Assembly (NCBI RefSeq): GCF_900109645.1
Contig: NZ_FOBG01000001.1
Coordinates: 1,488,001-1,552,000, forward strand
DNA length: 64,000 bases
Reading direction: 5' to 3'
Source: Duganella sp. CF402
GTDB taxonomy: Bacteria > Pseudomonadota > Gammaproteobacteria > Burkholderiales > Burkholderiaceae_D
Below, piece after piece: positions 1 to 9,304 of this stretch (positions are counted from its first letter, which is position 1; each line of letters begins with the position of its first letter). The translations under genes were made by a program, and so were the position numbers. The notes beneath the pieces are model-generated. The model was not told where the DNA came from. It ran no database searches and saw only the letters and a list, made by a program, of their open reading frames with translations.

Positions 1-1835
1 CCGGCAGCGTGCCGCAGATCAGCCTCGGTTCGGCGGCCTACATGGCCGATGCGAAAAACTACTACTGGGCCTACACCCAGGAAGCACTGGACCGCGCCAA
101 GGCCACCCAGAAGGCGTGGAAGTCGGACTTCAAGTACTCGTTCGACGATCCGGTGCTGCGCGACGTCCGCTTTGGCGTGCGCTTCACCGACCGCGAAGGC
201 GTCAACAACAAGGCCCAGAAGTTCTACAACTGGCAGGGCATTACCTTCCCGTGGATGGAAGGCTGGCAGATCCCGCACGTGGCACGCCTGAACGATCCGC
301 GCTTCGCCGGCGGCGCTTCGCTGCAGACCATCGACAACTTCTTCGGCGGTAAATACAACCTGCCACCGATGCTGTTTGCCGACGAGGCCACCGTGCGCGG
401 CTTCCCGGACCAGTGGAGCAAGATCCACGCTTACCACGACGTGCTGTGCGCGGAGCAGTCGGCCGCCCAGGGCTGGGGCACCTGCGATACGTGGAAGCCG
501 GCGACCTTCAACGATCCGGCTGCCACCAACAAGCAGAACGAGCGTACCCATGCGGCCTACGGCCAACTGCGCTTCGGCTGGGATGACCTCAAGTATCCGG
601 TCGACGGCAACGTCGGCCTGCGCTACGTGAAGACCAACGGCTCGGGCAGCGGCTACGTCTCGTTCACGCCGCCGACCACGCCGACCATTCCGGCCGGCGC
701 CGCCGTGACCGGCCAGGACAAGCTGATCAACATTGCCGGCTTTGCCGAAGCGCAGTCGTACAAGAACTCCTACGACAACTGGCTGCCGAGCCTGAACCTG
801 CGCCTGAAGGCCACCGACCAGCTGCAGTTCCGCTTTGCCGTGGCCCGTGGCATGTCGCGTCCGGACTTCAACCAGCTGCAGGTGCAAACCACGCTGAGCG
901 CCCAGCACCTGCAGACGGTCACCAAGGATGCGGCCGGCAACACCACCGGCGTGCGCTTCGACGGCACCAGCCTGACCGGCACCAGCGACGGCAACCCGCT
1001 GCTGAAGCCGACCATGTCGACCAACGTCGACCTGACCGCCGAATGGTACTTTGCCAAGGCCGGTTCGCTGACCTTCTCGGCGTTCAACAAGGACCTCAAA
1101 GACATCATCATGACGCAGAATTATTCGTACACTGCGAAAGATGTCGCCGGCAAGCCGCAAACCTTCGTGGTCACCGGCCCGGTCAATGGCGCCAACGGCT
1201 ACGCCCGCGGTTTCGAGATCGCTCACCAGCAGTACTACGACTTCGTGCCGGACTGGCTGCGCGGTATCGGCACCCAGGCCAGCTGGACCTACGTGGATAG
1301 CGAGCGCACCCTGAAGAAACCGGTGTTCGAAGCATGGTGCTCGGGTAACGACGCCTCGTCCAACTTCAACCTGAGCATCAATGGCTGCGATACCGACGGC
1401 CGCGCGTTCGGCAAGACCCCGCTGCAGGGCCTGTCGCGCAACACCGTCAACTTCGCGATCATGTACGAGCAGCACGGCCTGTCGATGCGCCTGGCCTACA
1501 ACTGGCGCTCGCGCTACCTGCTGGGCGTGAACCAGTGGGGCAGCCGGGGCAACAACGGCCTGAACACCAATCCGGACTCCGGTGCGGGCCGCTTCCTGAT
1601 CCCGACCACCAACAACGACCAGGCCTTCGGCCTGCCGCTGTACCAGGCTGCGTATGGCCAGGTGGATGCGTCGATCTTCTACGACTTCACGGACAAGTTC
1701 CGTGTCGGCCTGGAAGGCACCAACCTGACCAACTCGTACACGCGCCAGATCATGCAACAGCACTCGGGTGAGTTCACCCGCCAGGTGTTCATGAGCGGTC
1801 CGCGCTACACCCTGCTGGCACAGTACTCGTTCTAA
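1..1835 (+). CDS. TonB-dependent receptor, C-terminal part (5' end outside window)
   Basis: The reading frame is already open at the first base, so this is the 3' part of a larger gene; the GTG at 9 is not a credible start. About 608 codons are visible, essentially the outer-membrane beta-barrel. Alternating aromatic strands, a motif close to the end reading [11 protein letters not shown], and a last residue of Phe after QYS are typical of TonB-dependent receptors, where the terminal aromatic helps barrel insertion. The plug domain and TonB box lie upstream of the window. In this family (TIGR01782-like, common in Massilia and Xanthomonas relatives) substrates are usually oligosaccharides. The next gene is a sodium/sugar-type symporter, which fits uptake of a carbohydrate across both membranes. 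The substrate is unknown. Confidence 0.9.
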   Translation, partial: GSVPQISLGSAAYMADAKNYYWAYTQEALDRAKATQKAWKSDFKYSFDDPVLRDVRFGVRFTDREGVNNKAQKFYNWQGITFPWMEGWQIPHVARLNDPRFAGGASLQTIDNFFGGKYNLPPMLFADEATVRGFPDQWSKIHAYHDVLCAEQSAAQGWGTCDTWKPATFNDPAATNKQNERTHAAYGQLRFGWDDLKYPVDGNVGLRYVKTNGSGSGYVSFTPPTTPTIPAGAAVTGQDKLINIAGFAEAQSYKNSYDNWLPSLNLRLKATDQLQFRFAVARGMSRPDFNQLQVQTTLSAQHLQTVTKDAAGNTTGVRFDGTSLTGTSDGNPLLKPTMSTNVDLTAEWYFAKAGSLTFSAFNKDLKDIIMTQNYSYTAKDVAGKPQTFVVTGPVNGANGYARGFEIAHQQYYDFVPDWLRGIGTQASWTYVDSERTLKKPVFEAWCSGNDASSNFNLSINGCDTDGRAFGKTPLQGLSRNTVNFAIMYEQHGLSMRLAYNWRSRYLLGVNQWGSRGNNGLNTNPDSGAGRFLIPTTNNDQAFGLPLYQAAYGQVDASIFYDFTDKFRVGLEGTNLTNSYTRQIMQQHSGEFTRQVFMSGPRYTLLAQYSF

Positions 1836-1851
1836 GCTGTAACACCCCCGC

Positions 1852-1888
1852 CGCCGCCGTGGCCCGCAAAGCCCCGGCGGCGTTTTTT
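1852..1888 (+). terminator. Intrinsic terminator after the TonB receptor
   Basis: An 8-bp GC arm at 1852-1859 (CGCCGCCG) pairs with 1875-1882 (CGGCGGCG), and a further GGC/GCC pairing extends into the loop. Six T residues follow at 1883-1888. It lies 17 bases after the receptor stop, so the symporter downstream is probably transcribed mainly from its own promoter. Confidence 0.85.
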
Positions 1889-2002
1889 ATTACGAAATTA
1901 AACAAACCCGGCAATGATTCTCGCGAAGCTGCGCTGGCACGGTGATTCCTGCGCGATAATGCCAGCCGCAACCTTTATTCCGAGATAGAAGAGACACTAT
2001 TC

Positions 2003-3679
2003 ATGACCGCATTTTCCACACTCGATTCCATCGTTTTCCTGGTGTATTTTGTCCTGGTGGCCGGCTACGGCATCTGGGTCTATCGGCGGCGCCAGGCCAG
2101 CTCCGGCCTGGCCTCCCACGATTACTTCCTGGCGGAAGGCTCGCTGACCTGGTGGGCCATCGGCGCCTCCCTGATCGCCTCCAATATTTCGGCCGAACAG
2201 TTCATCGGCATGAGCGGTTCCGGCTACCGCATCGGCATGGCGATCGCCGTGTACGAGCTGATGGCCGCCGCCACGCTGGTGATTGTGGCCGTGTTCTTCA
2301 TGCCGGTGTATCTTAAACACCACATTTACACCATGCCGCAATTCCTCGAGCAGCGCTACGGCAAGGCGGTCGCCACCACGATGGCGCTGTTCTGGCTGGG
2401 CCTGTACGTGGTGGTCAACCTGACCTCGATCCTGTACCTGGGCGCGCTGGCGATTTCCAGCCTGTCGGGCATCGCCCTGCTGCCGTGCATGCTGTTCCTG
2501 GCCGTGTTCGCCGCCATCATCACGCTGGGCGGCATGAAGGTGATCGGTTATACCGACGTGGTGCAGGTGGCCTGCCTGGTGGTCGGCGGCCTGGTCACGA
2601 CCTGGCTGGCGCTGGACCTGGTGGCCTCGCTGGCCAACGGCCACGGCGCGCTGCAAGGCCTGTCCGAGCTGTACAAGAGCACCCGCGATCATTTCGACAT
2701 GGTGCTGACCCGCGACAACGCCAACTACATGGACCTGCCGGGCCTGTCCATCCTGCTGGGCGGCATGTGGATCGTCAACCTCAACTACTGGGGCTGCAAC
2801 CAGTACATCACCCAGCGCGCGCTGGGCGCCGACCTGCCGACCGCACGCAAGGGCCTGCTGTTTGCCGCCTTCCTGAAACTGCTGATGCCGGTGATCGTGG
2901 TACTGCCAGGTATCGCCGCGTTTGCGCTGGACCGTTCCGGCATGCTGGGCGACGCCATGCGCCAGGGCGGCGAGCTGAATCCTGACCGCGCCTACCCTAT
3001 CCTGCTGGGTCTGCTGCCATCGGGCCTGAAAGGCGTGGCGTTTGCCGCCCTGACCGCTGCCGTGGTCGCTTCGCTGGCCGGCAAGGCCAACAGTATCGCC
3101 ACCATCTTCACGCTGGACATCTACAAGCAGCGCTTCCACAAGAACGCCAGCGAGCAAAGCCTGGTGTGGACCGGCCGCCTGACCGTGGTGGTCGCCATGC
3201 TGCTGGCCGTGCTGATCGCGCCGCTGCTGGGCATCGACAAGCAAGGCGGCTTCCAGTACATCCAGGAATACACCGGCTTCGTGTCGCCAGGCATCCTGGC
3301 CATGTTCCTGATGGGCTTCTTCTGGAAGAAAACCACCTCGGGCGCGGCCATGTTCGCCACCGTCGGCGGCCTGGTGGGCTCCGTGATCCTGAAGTTCCTG
3401 CCGCAGATGACCGACCTGTCGTGGCTGATCCCGTTCGGCTTTGCCAAGGCCACGGCCAGCGGCGTGGTCGAGATTCCATTCCTCGACCGCATGTTCATCG
3501 TGTTCTTCGTGGTGGTGGCCGGCATGGTGCTGATCAGCAAACTGGCCGAGCAGCGCGGCCACAAGGAAGACAAGGGCCTGGAAATCGACCGCGCCCTGTT
3601 CCGTGTCAGCCCTGGCTTCGCGGCCGGCGCAGCCATCATTGGCGTGATCCTGGTGGCAGTCTACGCGCTGTGGTGGTAA
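2003..3679 (+). CDS. SGLT-type sodium/solute symporter
   Basis: A 558-residue integral membrane protein of the solute:sodium symporter family (SSS). Many hydrophobic segments are spread through the whole length, matching about 14 transmembrane helices. The motif NISAEQFIGMSGSG at residues 61-74 is the helix-2 signature of sugar-transporting members such as vSGLT, and the GGMKVIGYTDVVQ segment near residue 175 is also family-typical. Family members couple sodium influx to uptake of sugars or related solutes across the inner membrane. The start ATG follows a purine-rich stretch (GAAGAG) at about -12. The upstream TonB receptor would bring the substrate across the outer membrane. The exact sugar cannot be read from the sequence. 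Confidence 0.9.
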   Translation: MTAFSTLDSIVFLVYFVLVAGYGIWVYRRRQASSGLASHDYFLAEGSLTWWAIGASLIASNISAEQFIGMSGSGYRIGMAIAVYELMAAATLVIVAVFFMPVYLKHHIYTMPQFLEQRYGKAVATTMALFWLGLYVVVNLTSILYLGALAISSLSGIALLPCMLFLAVFAAIITLGGMKVIGYTDVVQVACLVVGGLVTTWLALDLVASLANGHGALQGLSELYKSTRDHFDMVLTRDNANYMDLPGLSILLGGMWIVNLNYWGCNQYITQRALGADLPTARKGLLFAAFLKLLMPVIVVLPGIAAFALDRSGMLGDAMRQGGELNPDRAYPILLGLLPSGLKGVAFAALTAAVVASLAGKANSIATIFTLDIYKQRFHKNASEQSLVWTGRLTVVVAMLLAVLIAPLLGIDKQGGFQYIQEYTGFVSPGILAMFLMGFFWKKTTSGAAMFATVGGLVGSVILKFLPQMTDLSWLIPFGFAKATASGVVEIPFLDRMFIVFFVVVAGMVLISKLAEQRGHKEDKGLEIDRALFRVSPGFAAGAAIIGVILVAVYALWW

Positions 3680-3706
3680 GCAGCCCGTAGTTTTTAGGCA
3701 GACAGG

Positions 3707-4450
3707 CTACTCGCTACGGCTGTAACGGGCTTCGATCGCCTTGGCCGTGCCGTCGCGGGTTAGCTTGTCGACGGCATCGGCAAGGCGGGTGACCATGACC
3801 GGGTCGCAGATTTTCGAGCAGGCCATGTAGTTGAGGGTGGCGCCCAGCGAGGTGCTGGCCTTGATCCGGTGTTGCGGGTCGGCGTCACGCAGCCACTCGC
3901 GAAACTGCAAGGTCGGTCCGTACCAGGCGTCGAAACGCTGGGCCAGCAACATGCGCGGGGCGATGTCGTTGTCGTTGATTTCATAGATCTGGTGCGCCGC
4001 AAAGCCCTGTTCCTGGAGGATGTGAACGCCGGCGGTGCCGCGCGCCACCCCGATCACGCGAAAGGCCGAACGCGCCTCGTCAAAGCTGGCCACACTACGG
4101 TCGAGCGCGAAAAACGTGCGGTTGACTTTGGCGACCGGGGCGATCCAGGTGTAGTGCGGCTCGCGCTCTTTCAACCGCGCCAGCGGGATGATCAGGGTGT
4201 CGCGCGCGTCGCCGCCCTGCACCATCGCCATCGCCCGGTTGTTGGGCACGACGATAATCCTGGCGTCATAGCCTGCGCGCTTGATGGCCGCCAGCGCCAG
4301 ATCGCCGGCGATGCCATAACGGCCGGGACTGTTGAGCGTCAGCGGCGGCACCTGCATCACGTACAGCGTCACCTCGGCCGCCTGCGTGCTTTGGGCGGCG
4401 ACCGTGGCGAACAGCAGACTGACTGCAATGGCGTACCGGTATCGTCTCAT
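3707..4450 (-). CDS. Periplasmic solute-binding protein, SBP_bac_3-like
   Basis: A 247-residue protein beginning with a clear Sec signal peptide (MRRYRYAIAVSLLFATVAAQSTQAA). The mature part has the two-lobed pattern of the polar amino-acid binding family: an N-terminal LYVMQVPPLTL strand and a later segment FDAWYGPTLQFREWL. There is no permease or ATPase gene nearby, so this is an orphan binding protein; in these bacteria such orphans often act as sensors or have no known role. It converges on the symporter gene with a 27-base gap. Its ligand is unknown. A second unrelated-looking binding protein of the same broad class is encoded at 5352-6164. Confidence 0.75.
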   Translation of the reverse strand: MRRYRYAIAVSLLFATVAAQSTQAAEVTLYVMQVPPLTLNSPGRYGIAGDLALAAIKRAGYDARIIVVPNNRAMAMVQGGDARDTLIIPLARLKEREPHYTWIAPVAKVNRTFFALDRSVASFDEARSAFRVIGVARGTAGVHILQEQGFAAHQIYEINDNDIAPRMLLAQRFDAWYGPTLQFREWLRDADPQHRIKASTSLGATLNYMACSKICDPVMVTRLADAVDKLTRDGTAKAIEARYSRSE

Positions 4451-4490
4451 GCATTCGATACTACAAACCGGCCACTACAACGTCAATAAC

Positions 4491-4527
4491 AAAAAAAGGC
4501 CGGCGCCTCGTTGAGGCGCCGGCCTTT
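4491..4527 (-). terminator. Strong terminator after the PEP-CTERM gene
   Basis: A perfect 15-bp stem: left arm 4495-4509, loop GTT, right arm 4513-4527. Read on the minus strand it ends in a run of T (A residues at 4491-4497). It lies about 24 bases downstream of the PEP-CTERM stop. Only about 40 bases remain between it and the start of the next minus-strand gene, so that gene's promoter must be very close to its start or overlap the hairpin. Confidence 0.92.
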
Positions 4528-4550
4528 CTTATCCTGCGATGTAAAGCGAA

Positions 4551-5165
4551 TCAGGCTTTGCGGCGGCGCGCTGCGAAGCCGATCAGGCCCAGGCCCGCCA
4601 TCAGCATGGCGTAGGTTTCTGGTTCCGGCACGGCGGCCATCACGCTGACGTTGTCGACCAGCGCATCGGTGTTGTTCGTGTTCAGGCTGGTGTCGCGGAA
4701 CAGCAGGTGGGTGCTGCTGCTGTTGGCGATGAAGGTGAACGAATACGGCGACACCAGGGCCGCTTGATTAGTGGTGCCATAGGCGCTGACGTCCAGCGAA
4801 CCCAGCAGCGATTGGCCATCCGATGCCTCCACCGTCATGGTCTGCAGTGCGTTGCCGGAGATGGCGCCGTACGAGAAGTTCACGGTATACGTCAGGCCGG
4901 CCACCGTAGCCAGGTCCTGGAAGATGGTGCCGCCCGCTTGCTGGCCCCAGCCGAAGAACGCTGCCGCCACGCCATTGGCGGCGGGATAGCCGCTGCCATC
5001 GATGCCGCAGCAATTGATGTAGGCCGAGATCGGTGCGAAACCGACGGTCTGGGTCGAGCCCCAGCCGGCGCTACCGTCTTCAAAACCACCGTTGCTCACC
5101 AATTCGGCGGCGCTGGCGCCTGCTGCAGCGAAGGCCAGCAAGCTGGCGGCAATTACTTTTTTCAT
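4551..5165 (-). CDS. PEP-CTERM sorting domain protein
   Basis: About 204 residues from the preferred start at 5165 (MKKVIAAS), which has AAAGGA about 8 bases upstream; an upstream in-frame ATG at 5189 is less likely. It has a signal peptide ending at ASA, then a beta-rich body starting ELVSNGGFEDG, the start typical of extracellular carbohydrate-binding-like PEP-CTERM proteins. The C-terminus shows the full sorting signal: VPEPETYAMLMAGLG, a short hydrophobic helix, then RRRKA. Such proteins are processed by an exosortase and delivered to the cell surface or matrix. No exosortase gene is present in this window, so processing must depend on one elsewhere. Specific function unknown. Confidence 0.88.
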   Translation of the reverse strand: MKKVIAASLLAFAAAGASAAELVSNGGFEDGSAGWGSTQTVGFAPISAYINCCGIDGSGYPAANGVAAAFFGWGQQAGGTIFQDLATVAGLTYTVNFSYGAISGNALQTMTVEASDGQSLLGSLDVSAYGTTNQAALVSPYSFTFIANSSSTHLLFRDTSLNTNNTDALVDNVSVMAAVPEPETYAMLMAGLGLIGFAARRRKA

Positions 5166-5351
5166 GGTGAGCATCCTTTTAATATCCATTAAACAACAGT
5201 GATTGCCATTTTACATCACAATTGTCGGCGAGAGTAATATTTTTAACATGCTTTTCAGCAACTTATTTCATGGTTTAGCGGGCTGGCGTCCGTCTTCCTC
5301 AGCCAAGCTGTGTTAGGCTAGCCAACCTGTCTTCTTGCCGAATTGGCTGTC

Positions 5352-6164
5352 ATGTTGCGGTTCATCTGCTTTCTTGCCTGCATACTCCTGGCGCCGTTCT
5401 CATCGGCATCAGCGCCGACAGCGGCGCCGCTTGAACTGCGCATCGCGGTGGTGTCCGATGGACGTGCCGACTACTTTATCCGCCTGCTGGAAGAATCGTT
5501 GAAGCTGATTCACCAGCCTTACCGCATCCACTACGTCAAGGACATTCCGGCCCGCCGCATGTGGTGGATGCTGGAAAAAGGCGACATCAATCTGTTCTAC
5601 GGCATGCAATCGAAGGAAAAAGACAGCAACGCACAGCTGGTCGCGGTGCGCAACGCCCTGACCAATGGCCTGATCGGCCAGCGCGTGCTGTTGATCCGCC
5701 AGGCCGACGCTAATGTTTTCGCACAAGTCCAGACGGTGGCTGAGCTGAAGCGTACCGGCTTGATCGCCGGCTTCGGCGCCGGCTGGGGTGACACCAGGGT
5801 ATGGAAGGCTGCGGGCCTGCCGCTGTACGAGCACGCCGCACCGTGGAGCACGATTTACGCGATGGTGGCGGCGAAAAACCGCAACGTCGACTACCTGCCG
5901 CGCGGCGTTATTGAAGTGATGGAAGAAGCACGCACGCATCCCGAGCTGGTGGTGGAACAGCACCTGCTAGTAGAATACAGCGCTGACTTTGCTTACTATC
6001 TGAACGCATCGGTCGCCAGCTACCGTCCCATCATCGAGCGGGCGTTGAAGGAGGCCGAAGCGACCGGACTCAAAGCCCGCCTGATCGAGGAAGCATTTGG
6101 CGCCGATATCAAGGCGCTCCGCCTGAACCGCCGCCTGCGCGTGCGGCTTTCGGCGGCTCCTTGA
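5352..6164 (+). CDS. Putative periplasmic solute-binding protein
   Basis: About 270 residues from the ATG at 5352; an in-frame TTG at 5343 is possible. The N-terminus MLRFICFLACILLAPFSSASA is a signal peptide. The rest resembles orphan periplasmic binding proteins of the SBP_bac_3 type found in betaproteobacteria: LELRIAVVSDGRADYF, then RRMWWMLEKGDINLFYG and a late hinge-like stretch DYLPRGVIEVMEE. There are no transporter partners beside it. It is transcribed in the opposite direction to the PEP-CTERM gene, with about 190 bases between the two starts. The ligand is unknown and transport or sensing are equally possible. Confidence 0.65.
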   Translation: MLRFICFLACILLAPFSSASAPTAAPLELRIAVVSDGRADYFIRLLEESLKLIHQPYRIHYVKDIPARRMWWMLEKGDINLFYGMQSKEKDSNAQLVAVRNALTNGLIGQRVLLIRQADANVFAQVQTVAELKRTGLIAGFGAGWGDTRVWKAAGLPLYEHAAPWSTIYAMVAAKNRNVDYLPRGVIEVMEEARTHPELVVEQHLLVEYSADFAYYLNASVASYRPIIERALKEAEATGLKARLIEEAFGADIKALRLNRRLRVRLSAAP

Positions 6165-6191
6165 ATCCGAACCAACACCGCCCACCGTACC

Positions 6192-6914
6192 ATGAATACT
6201 ATCGACCTGCCCTTCCGGGCAACCACCACGGAAGCCTGCGCCTGGATGGCCCGGCAAACCGGCGACGCCTGGACTTTGGCGCGCCTGCTTGAACACGCGC
6301 TGACGCCAGTCGTGTGGCTCGACTATGACGCCGCCTATCCTGAATTGTTCGGCGACGCCAATGGCGGCTACGCCGCCCCCATCTTTTTCGCCGACGACAT
6401 TGCCCGGCTGGCAGCCGGCAGCGAAGACGTCCTGATCACGTTTACCAAAGACGCCTACAAACTGCCGGCTCGCCTGCCCGAGCCCGGATTTCGCCGCCCG
6501 CTCGATCAGCTGCGCTTCCAGAAAAAAGACCTGGAGCGGCTCGCCGGCAAGCTCAAGCACGAAGCGCAAGCCGCGCAGCGTCCACCGCAGGACAACAGCG
6601 GGGCCGCCAAGGAGTCGCAAGCAGGTATCGGCAAGGACGAGGTACTGACTGCATTTGCCGGCATGGTGCGGCTGGACCTGGCACGCGCCCTGGATGAGGC
6701 TATCGGCATCTTTGGCGACGATGGCGCCCGCGTCAAAGCCAGCGCCCGCAAGAGCAAGCGCAACGCGGTCTGGAATCCCGTCACGCTGGCGCTCGGGCTG
6801 CATGACGTCTACCGCGTGCCGTTCGGTCCGCTGAAACGCGCATTCAAGACCCACGACTTCCTCTCTCCGTGGCAAGGCGCCTGGGACGAATCGCTGCGCC
6901 TGCTGGGACAATAA
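6192..6914 (+). CDS. Hypothetical protein
   Basis: A 240-residue soluble protein with no signal peptide and no membrane segment. I recognise no domain. The N-terminal half is rich in Ala, Asp and aromatic residues (TPVVWLDYDAAYPELFG), the middle is a charged, probably helical linker (QKKDLERLAGKLKHEAQ), and the end has a compact WNPVTLALGLHDVYRVPFG segment. It lies between a binding-protein gene and an efflux adaptor gene, with 27 and 3 bases of spacing, and may be co-transcribed with the adaptor. Codon use is like that of its neighbours, so it is likely a real gene. No function is proposed. Confidence 0.6.
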   Translation: MNTIDLPFRATTTEACAWMARQTGDAWTLARLLEHALTPVVWLDYDAAYPELFGDANGGYAAPIFFADDIARLAAGSEDVLITFTKDAYKLPARLPEPGFRRPLDQLRFQKKDLERLAGKLKHEAQAAQRPPQDNSGAAKESQAGIGKDEVLTAFAGMVRLDLARALDEAIGIFGDDGARVKASARKSKRNAVWNPVTLALGLHDVYRVPFGPLKRAFKTHDFLSPWQGAWDESLRLLGQ

Positions 6915-6917
6915 ACA

Positions 6918-7871
6918 ATGACTGCTGTTTTGAACGAAGTAAAACTGATGAACGACAAAAAAGACCGCGCCCATCGCCCTACCCGCCTGGCCGCAGCAGC
7001 GCTCGTGCTGGCACTGGCAGCCAATCTCTCGCTGGCGCAAGCACTGGAAACAGCAGAGGCGCCGCAAACGGTCGACGCCATCGGGAAATTGCAGTTCCAC
7101 CGGTTTGCCGACGTCAATGCCCAGGTCGCCGGCCAGATCAAGGATGTGCCGGTTGCGGTCGGCGACGCCGTGCGGGAAGGCCAGCTGGTGATGGAAATCT
7201 CGCCGGCGGTGCGCGCCAACCAGATGGAAAGCAACCGTGCGCAAATGGCGCGGCTGCGGGCCGAACTGGCGGACCAGCAAGCCCAGACAGATTTCGCCGA
7301 GTCGCAGTTCAAGCGCCAGACCCAGCTCAAGGCGCAAAACGCCACCCGCGAAGAAAGCTTCGAGTCGAGCCGCATGAATGTCTCGTCGGCCCGCGCCCGG
7401 CTGGACTCCATCAACGCGCAGATCCAGCAGCTGGAAGCGACGCTGAAACTCGATGAAGAAAGCAACCGGCAAAAGCAGGTGCTGGCGCCGCTGTCGGGAA
7501 CCGTGGTGGCGCTTAATGCGCGCGTCGGGCAAACGGTGGGCGTCGGCCAGGCGGCCCTGCCCTTGATGCGCATTGCCGACCTGTCGCAGATGACGGTCCA
7601 GGCGCGCGTGGCCGAGGCCGATGTGACGCGCCTGAAGCGCGGCATGACCGCCAACTTCCAGACGCCCGGCTATCCCGGCCGCACCTGGTCGGGCAAGCTG
7701 CGCCAGGTGCTGCCCGTACCTGCCGACGGCACGGGCGAGCAAGGCAAGCAGACTTTTTACAATGTGCTGTTCGAGGTCGATAATCCGGAGCAGGAACTGA
7801 TGAGCGGCATGACCGCCAAGGTGCAGTTCATCATTCAGCCCAAGCCCGCTGCGTCGGTGGGAGCGCCATGA
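6918..7871 (+). CDS. Efflux periplasmic adaptor subunit (HlyD/RND-MFP family)
   Basis: About 317 residues. After a hydrophobic export segment (LAAAALVLALAANLSLAQA) come the elements of a membrane-fusion protein: a lipoyl-like half (QVAGQIKDVPVAVGDAVREGQ), a coiled-coil hairpin at about residues 95-175, the second lipoyl half (VLAPLSGTVVALNARVGQ) and a beta-barrel (LSQMTVQARVAEADV). Such proteins bridge an inner-membrane pump to an outer-membrane channel; MacA- and AcrA-like adaptors are relatives. The stop overlaps the start of the outer-membrane factor gene by 4 bases. No pump gene is adjacent, which is unusual. The start at 6948 (MNDKKDRAHRP) would give a more normal signal peptide and cannot be excluded. 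Confidence 0.87.
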   Translation: MTAVLNEVKLMNDKKDRAHRPTRLAAAALVLALAANLSLAQALETAEAPQTVDAIGKLQFHRFADVNAQVAGQIKDVPVAVGDAVREGQLVMEISPAVRANQMESNRAQMARLRAELADQQAQTDFAESQFKRQTQLKAQNATREESFESSRMNVSSARARLDSINAQIQQLEATLKLDEESNRQKQVLAPLSGTVVALNARVGQTVGVGQAALPLMRIADLSQMTVQARVAEADVTRLKRGMTANFQTPGYPGRTWSGKLRQVLPVPADGTGEQGKQTFYNVLFEVDNPEQELMSGMTAKVQFIIQPKPAASVGAP

Positions 7872-9280
7872 AGCAAGGCGCTGCACACTACGCGCCGCGC
7901 GTGCGCGTGCTGGCGGGCTGCCTCGCCGGCATTTTACTGGCCGGCTGTGCCCACAAAATCCCGGTGGCGGAACCGGCGCCGACAGTCGAATTGCCGGCCG
8001 GCTGGTCGCAGGCGGGCAAGCCGGGCAGCCAGGAATGGCCGGACACCGACTGGTGGCAACGCTTCGGCAGCGACGAACTGAGCCAACTGGTGCGCGAGGG
8101 CCAGGACAGCAACCTGCAACTGGCGGCCGCGCTGTCGCGCATGCGCCAGGCGGCGGCGCAGGCACGGATTGCCGGCGTCGCGCTGCTGCCGTCCGTCGAC
8201 GCCTCCGCAAGCGCCAGCCGGGATCTGCCGCTGGCGGGCAATCGCAACGCCAATGTTTCAACCAGCGGACAGTTGCAGGTGTCTTACGAGCTCGACTTTT
8301 GGGGCAAGAACGCCGCCAGCGTTGCCGCAGCCGAGGCATCGCTCCGGGCCAATTTCTACGACCGCCAAACCGTGGCGCTCACCGTCACCAGCGGCGTCGT
8401 GTCGACCTATCTGCAGCTCTTGTCCCTGCACGACCGGCTCGCCGTCGCGCGCGAGAACGCCAGCACTGCAGAGCATGTGCTGTCGCTGGTCGAAGCCCAG
8501 AGCAGCGTCGGCGCCGCCACTTCGGTGGACCTGGCTCGCCAGCGTTCCGCCGTCGCCAGCCAACATGCCACCATCCCTGCTTTGCTGCAGCAGCAGCGCG
8601 AGGCGCAGTCTGCGCTGGCCATCTTGCTTGGCCGGTCGCCGCAAACCTTCAAAGTCAGCGATAGCGGACTGGCCACCATCCGCTTGCCCGAAGTAACGGC
8701 GGGCATGCCGTCCGAACTGCTGTCGCGGCGCCCCGACATCCGCCGTTCGGAAGCGGTGCTGGCAGCCGCCAGCGCGAATGTCGAAGCAGCGCGCGCGGCA
8801 CTGTTCCCCAGCATTCGCCTGACCGGATCGACCGGCACGCAAAGCAATGCCTTGCTGTCGCTGCTGAACGCCCAAAATTTGTTCGCCAATGTCGGCGCCT
8901 CTTTGGTGGCGCCGATTTTCGATGGCGGCCGTTTGCGGACCGAGCGTGATCTCGCCATCGAACAGAAGCAAGAGCTGGTGCAGACCTATCGCTCGACCGT
9001 CCTCGCGGCCTTGGCGGAAGTGGACACGGTGCTGGGCCAGATCAGCAGTCTCGACGAACAGCGCCGGCTGAAAGAGGTGGAACTGGAACAGTCGCGCCTT
9101 GCCTTCAACTTATCGGAGATCCGCTACAAGGCCGGGGCCGAAGACCTGATGACCGTGCTCGATACCCAGCGCAACCTGTCGGACGTGCAAAATGAGCTGG
9201 GCATACTGAAACTCAAACGCCTGCAAGCCACGGTATCGCTCTACAAAGCCCTCGGCGGCGGCTGGCAGAGCGAAGGCTGA
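7868..9280 (+). CDS. Outer-membrane efflux factor, NodT/OprM-type lipoprotein
   Basis: A 470-residue protein with a lipoprotein signal; the lipobox LLAGC places the lipidated Cys near residue 26. Two OEP-type repeats follow, each with long helices (LAAALSRMRQAAAQARIAG and AEVDTVLGQISSLDEQRRL regions), and a conserved segment LLSRRPDIRRSEAVLAAA at the start of the second repeat. This is the TolC/OprM architecture, a trimeric channel across the outer membrane and periplasm. It is translationally coupled to the upstream adaptor (ATGA overlap). With no pump in the operon, the pair must work with one encoded elsewhere or have lost it. Confidence 0.9.
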   Translation: MKQGAAHYAPRVRVLAGCLAGILLAGCAHKIPVAEPAPTVELPAGWSQAGKPGSQEWPDTDWWQRFGSDELSQLVREGQDSNLQLAAALSRMRQAAAQARIAGVALLPSVDASASASRDLPLAGNRNANVSTSGQLQVSYELDFWGKNAASVAAAEASLRANFYDRQTVALTVTSGVVSTYLQLLSLHDRLAVARENASTAEHVLSLVEAQSSVGAATSVDLARQRSAVASQHATIPALLQQQREAQSALAILLGRSPQTFKVSDSGLATIRLPEVTAGMPSELLSRRPDIRRSEAVLAAASANVEAARAALFPSIRLTGSTGTQSNALLSLLNAQNLFANVGASLVAPIFDGGRLRTERDLAIEQKQELVQTYRSTVLAALAEVDTVLGQISSLDEQRRLKEVELEQSRLAFNLSEIRYKAGAEDLMTVLDTQRNLSDVQNELGILKLKRLQATVSLYKALGGGWQSEG

Positions 9281-9304
9281 CAACCGGCTAAGACATCGTC
9301 GTCC

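Noticed and set aside
6192-6914. Phage-derived gene
   Set aside because: No phage genes nearby, and its codon use resembles its neighbours; it stays an unknown protein.
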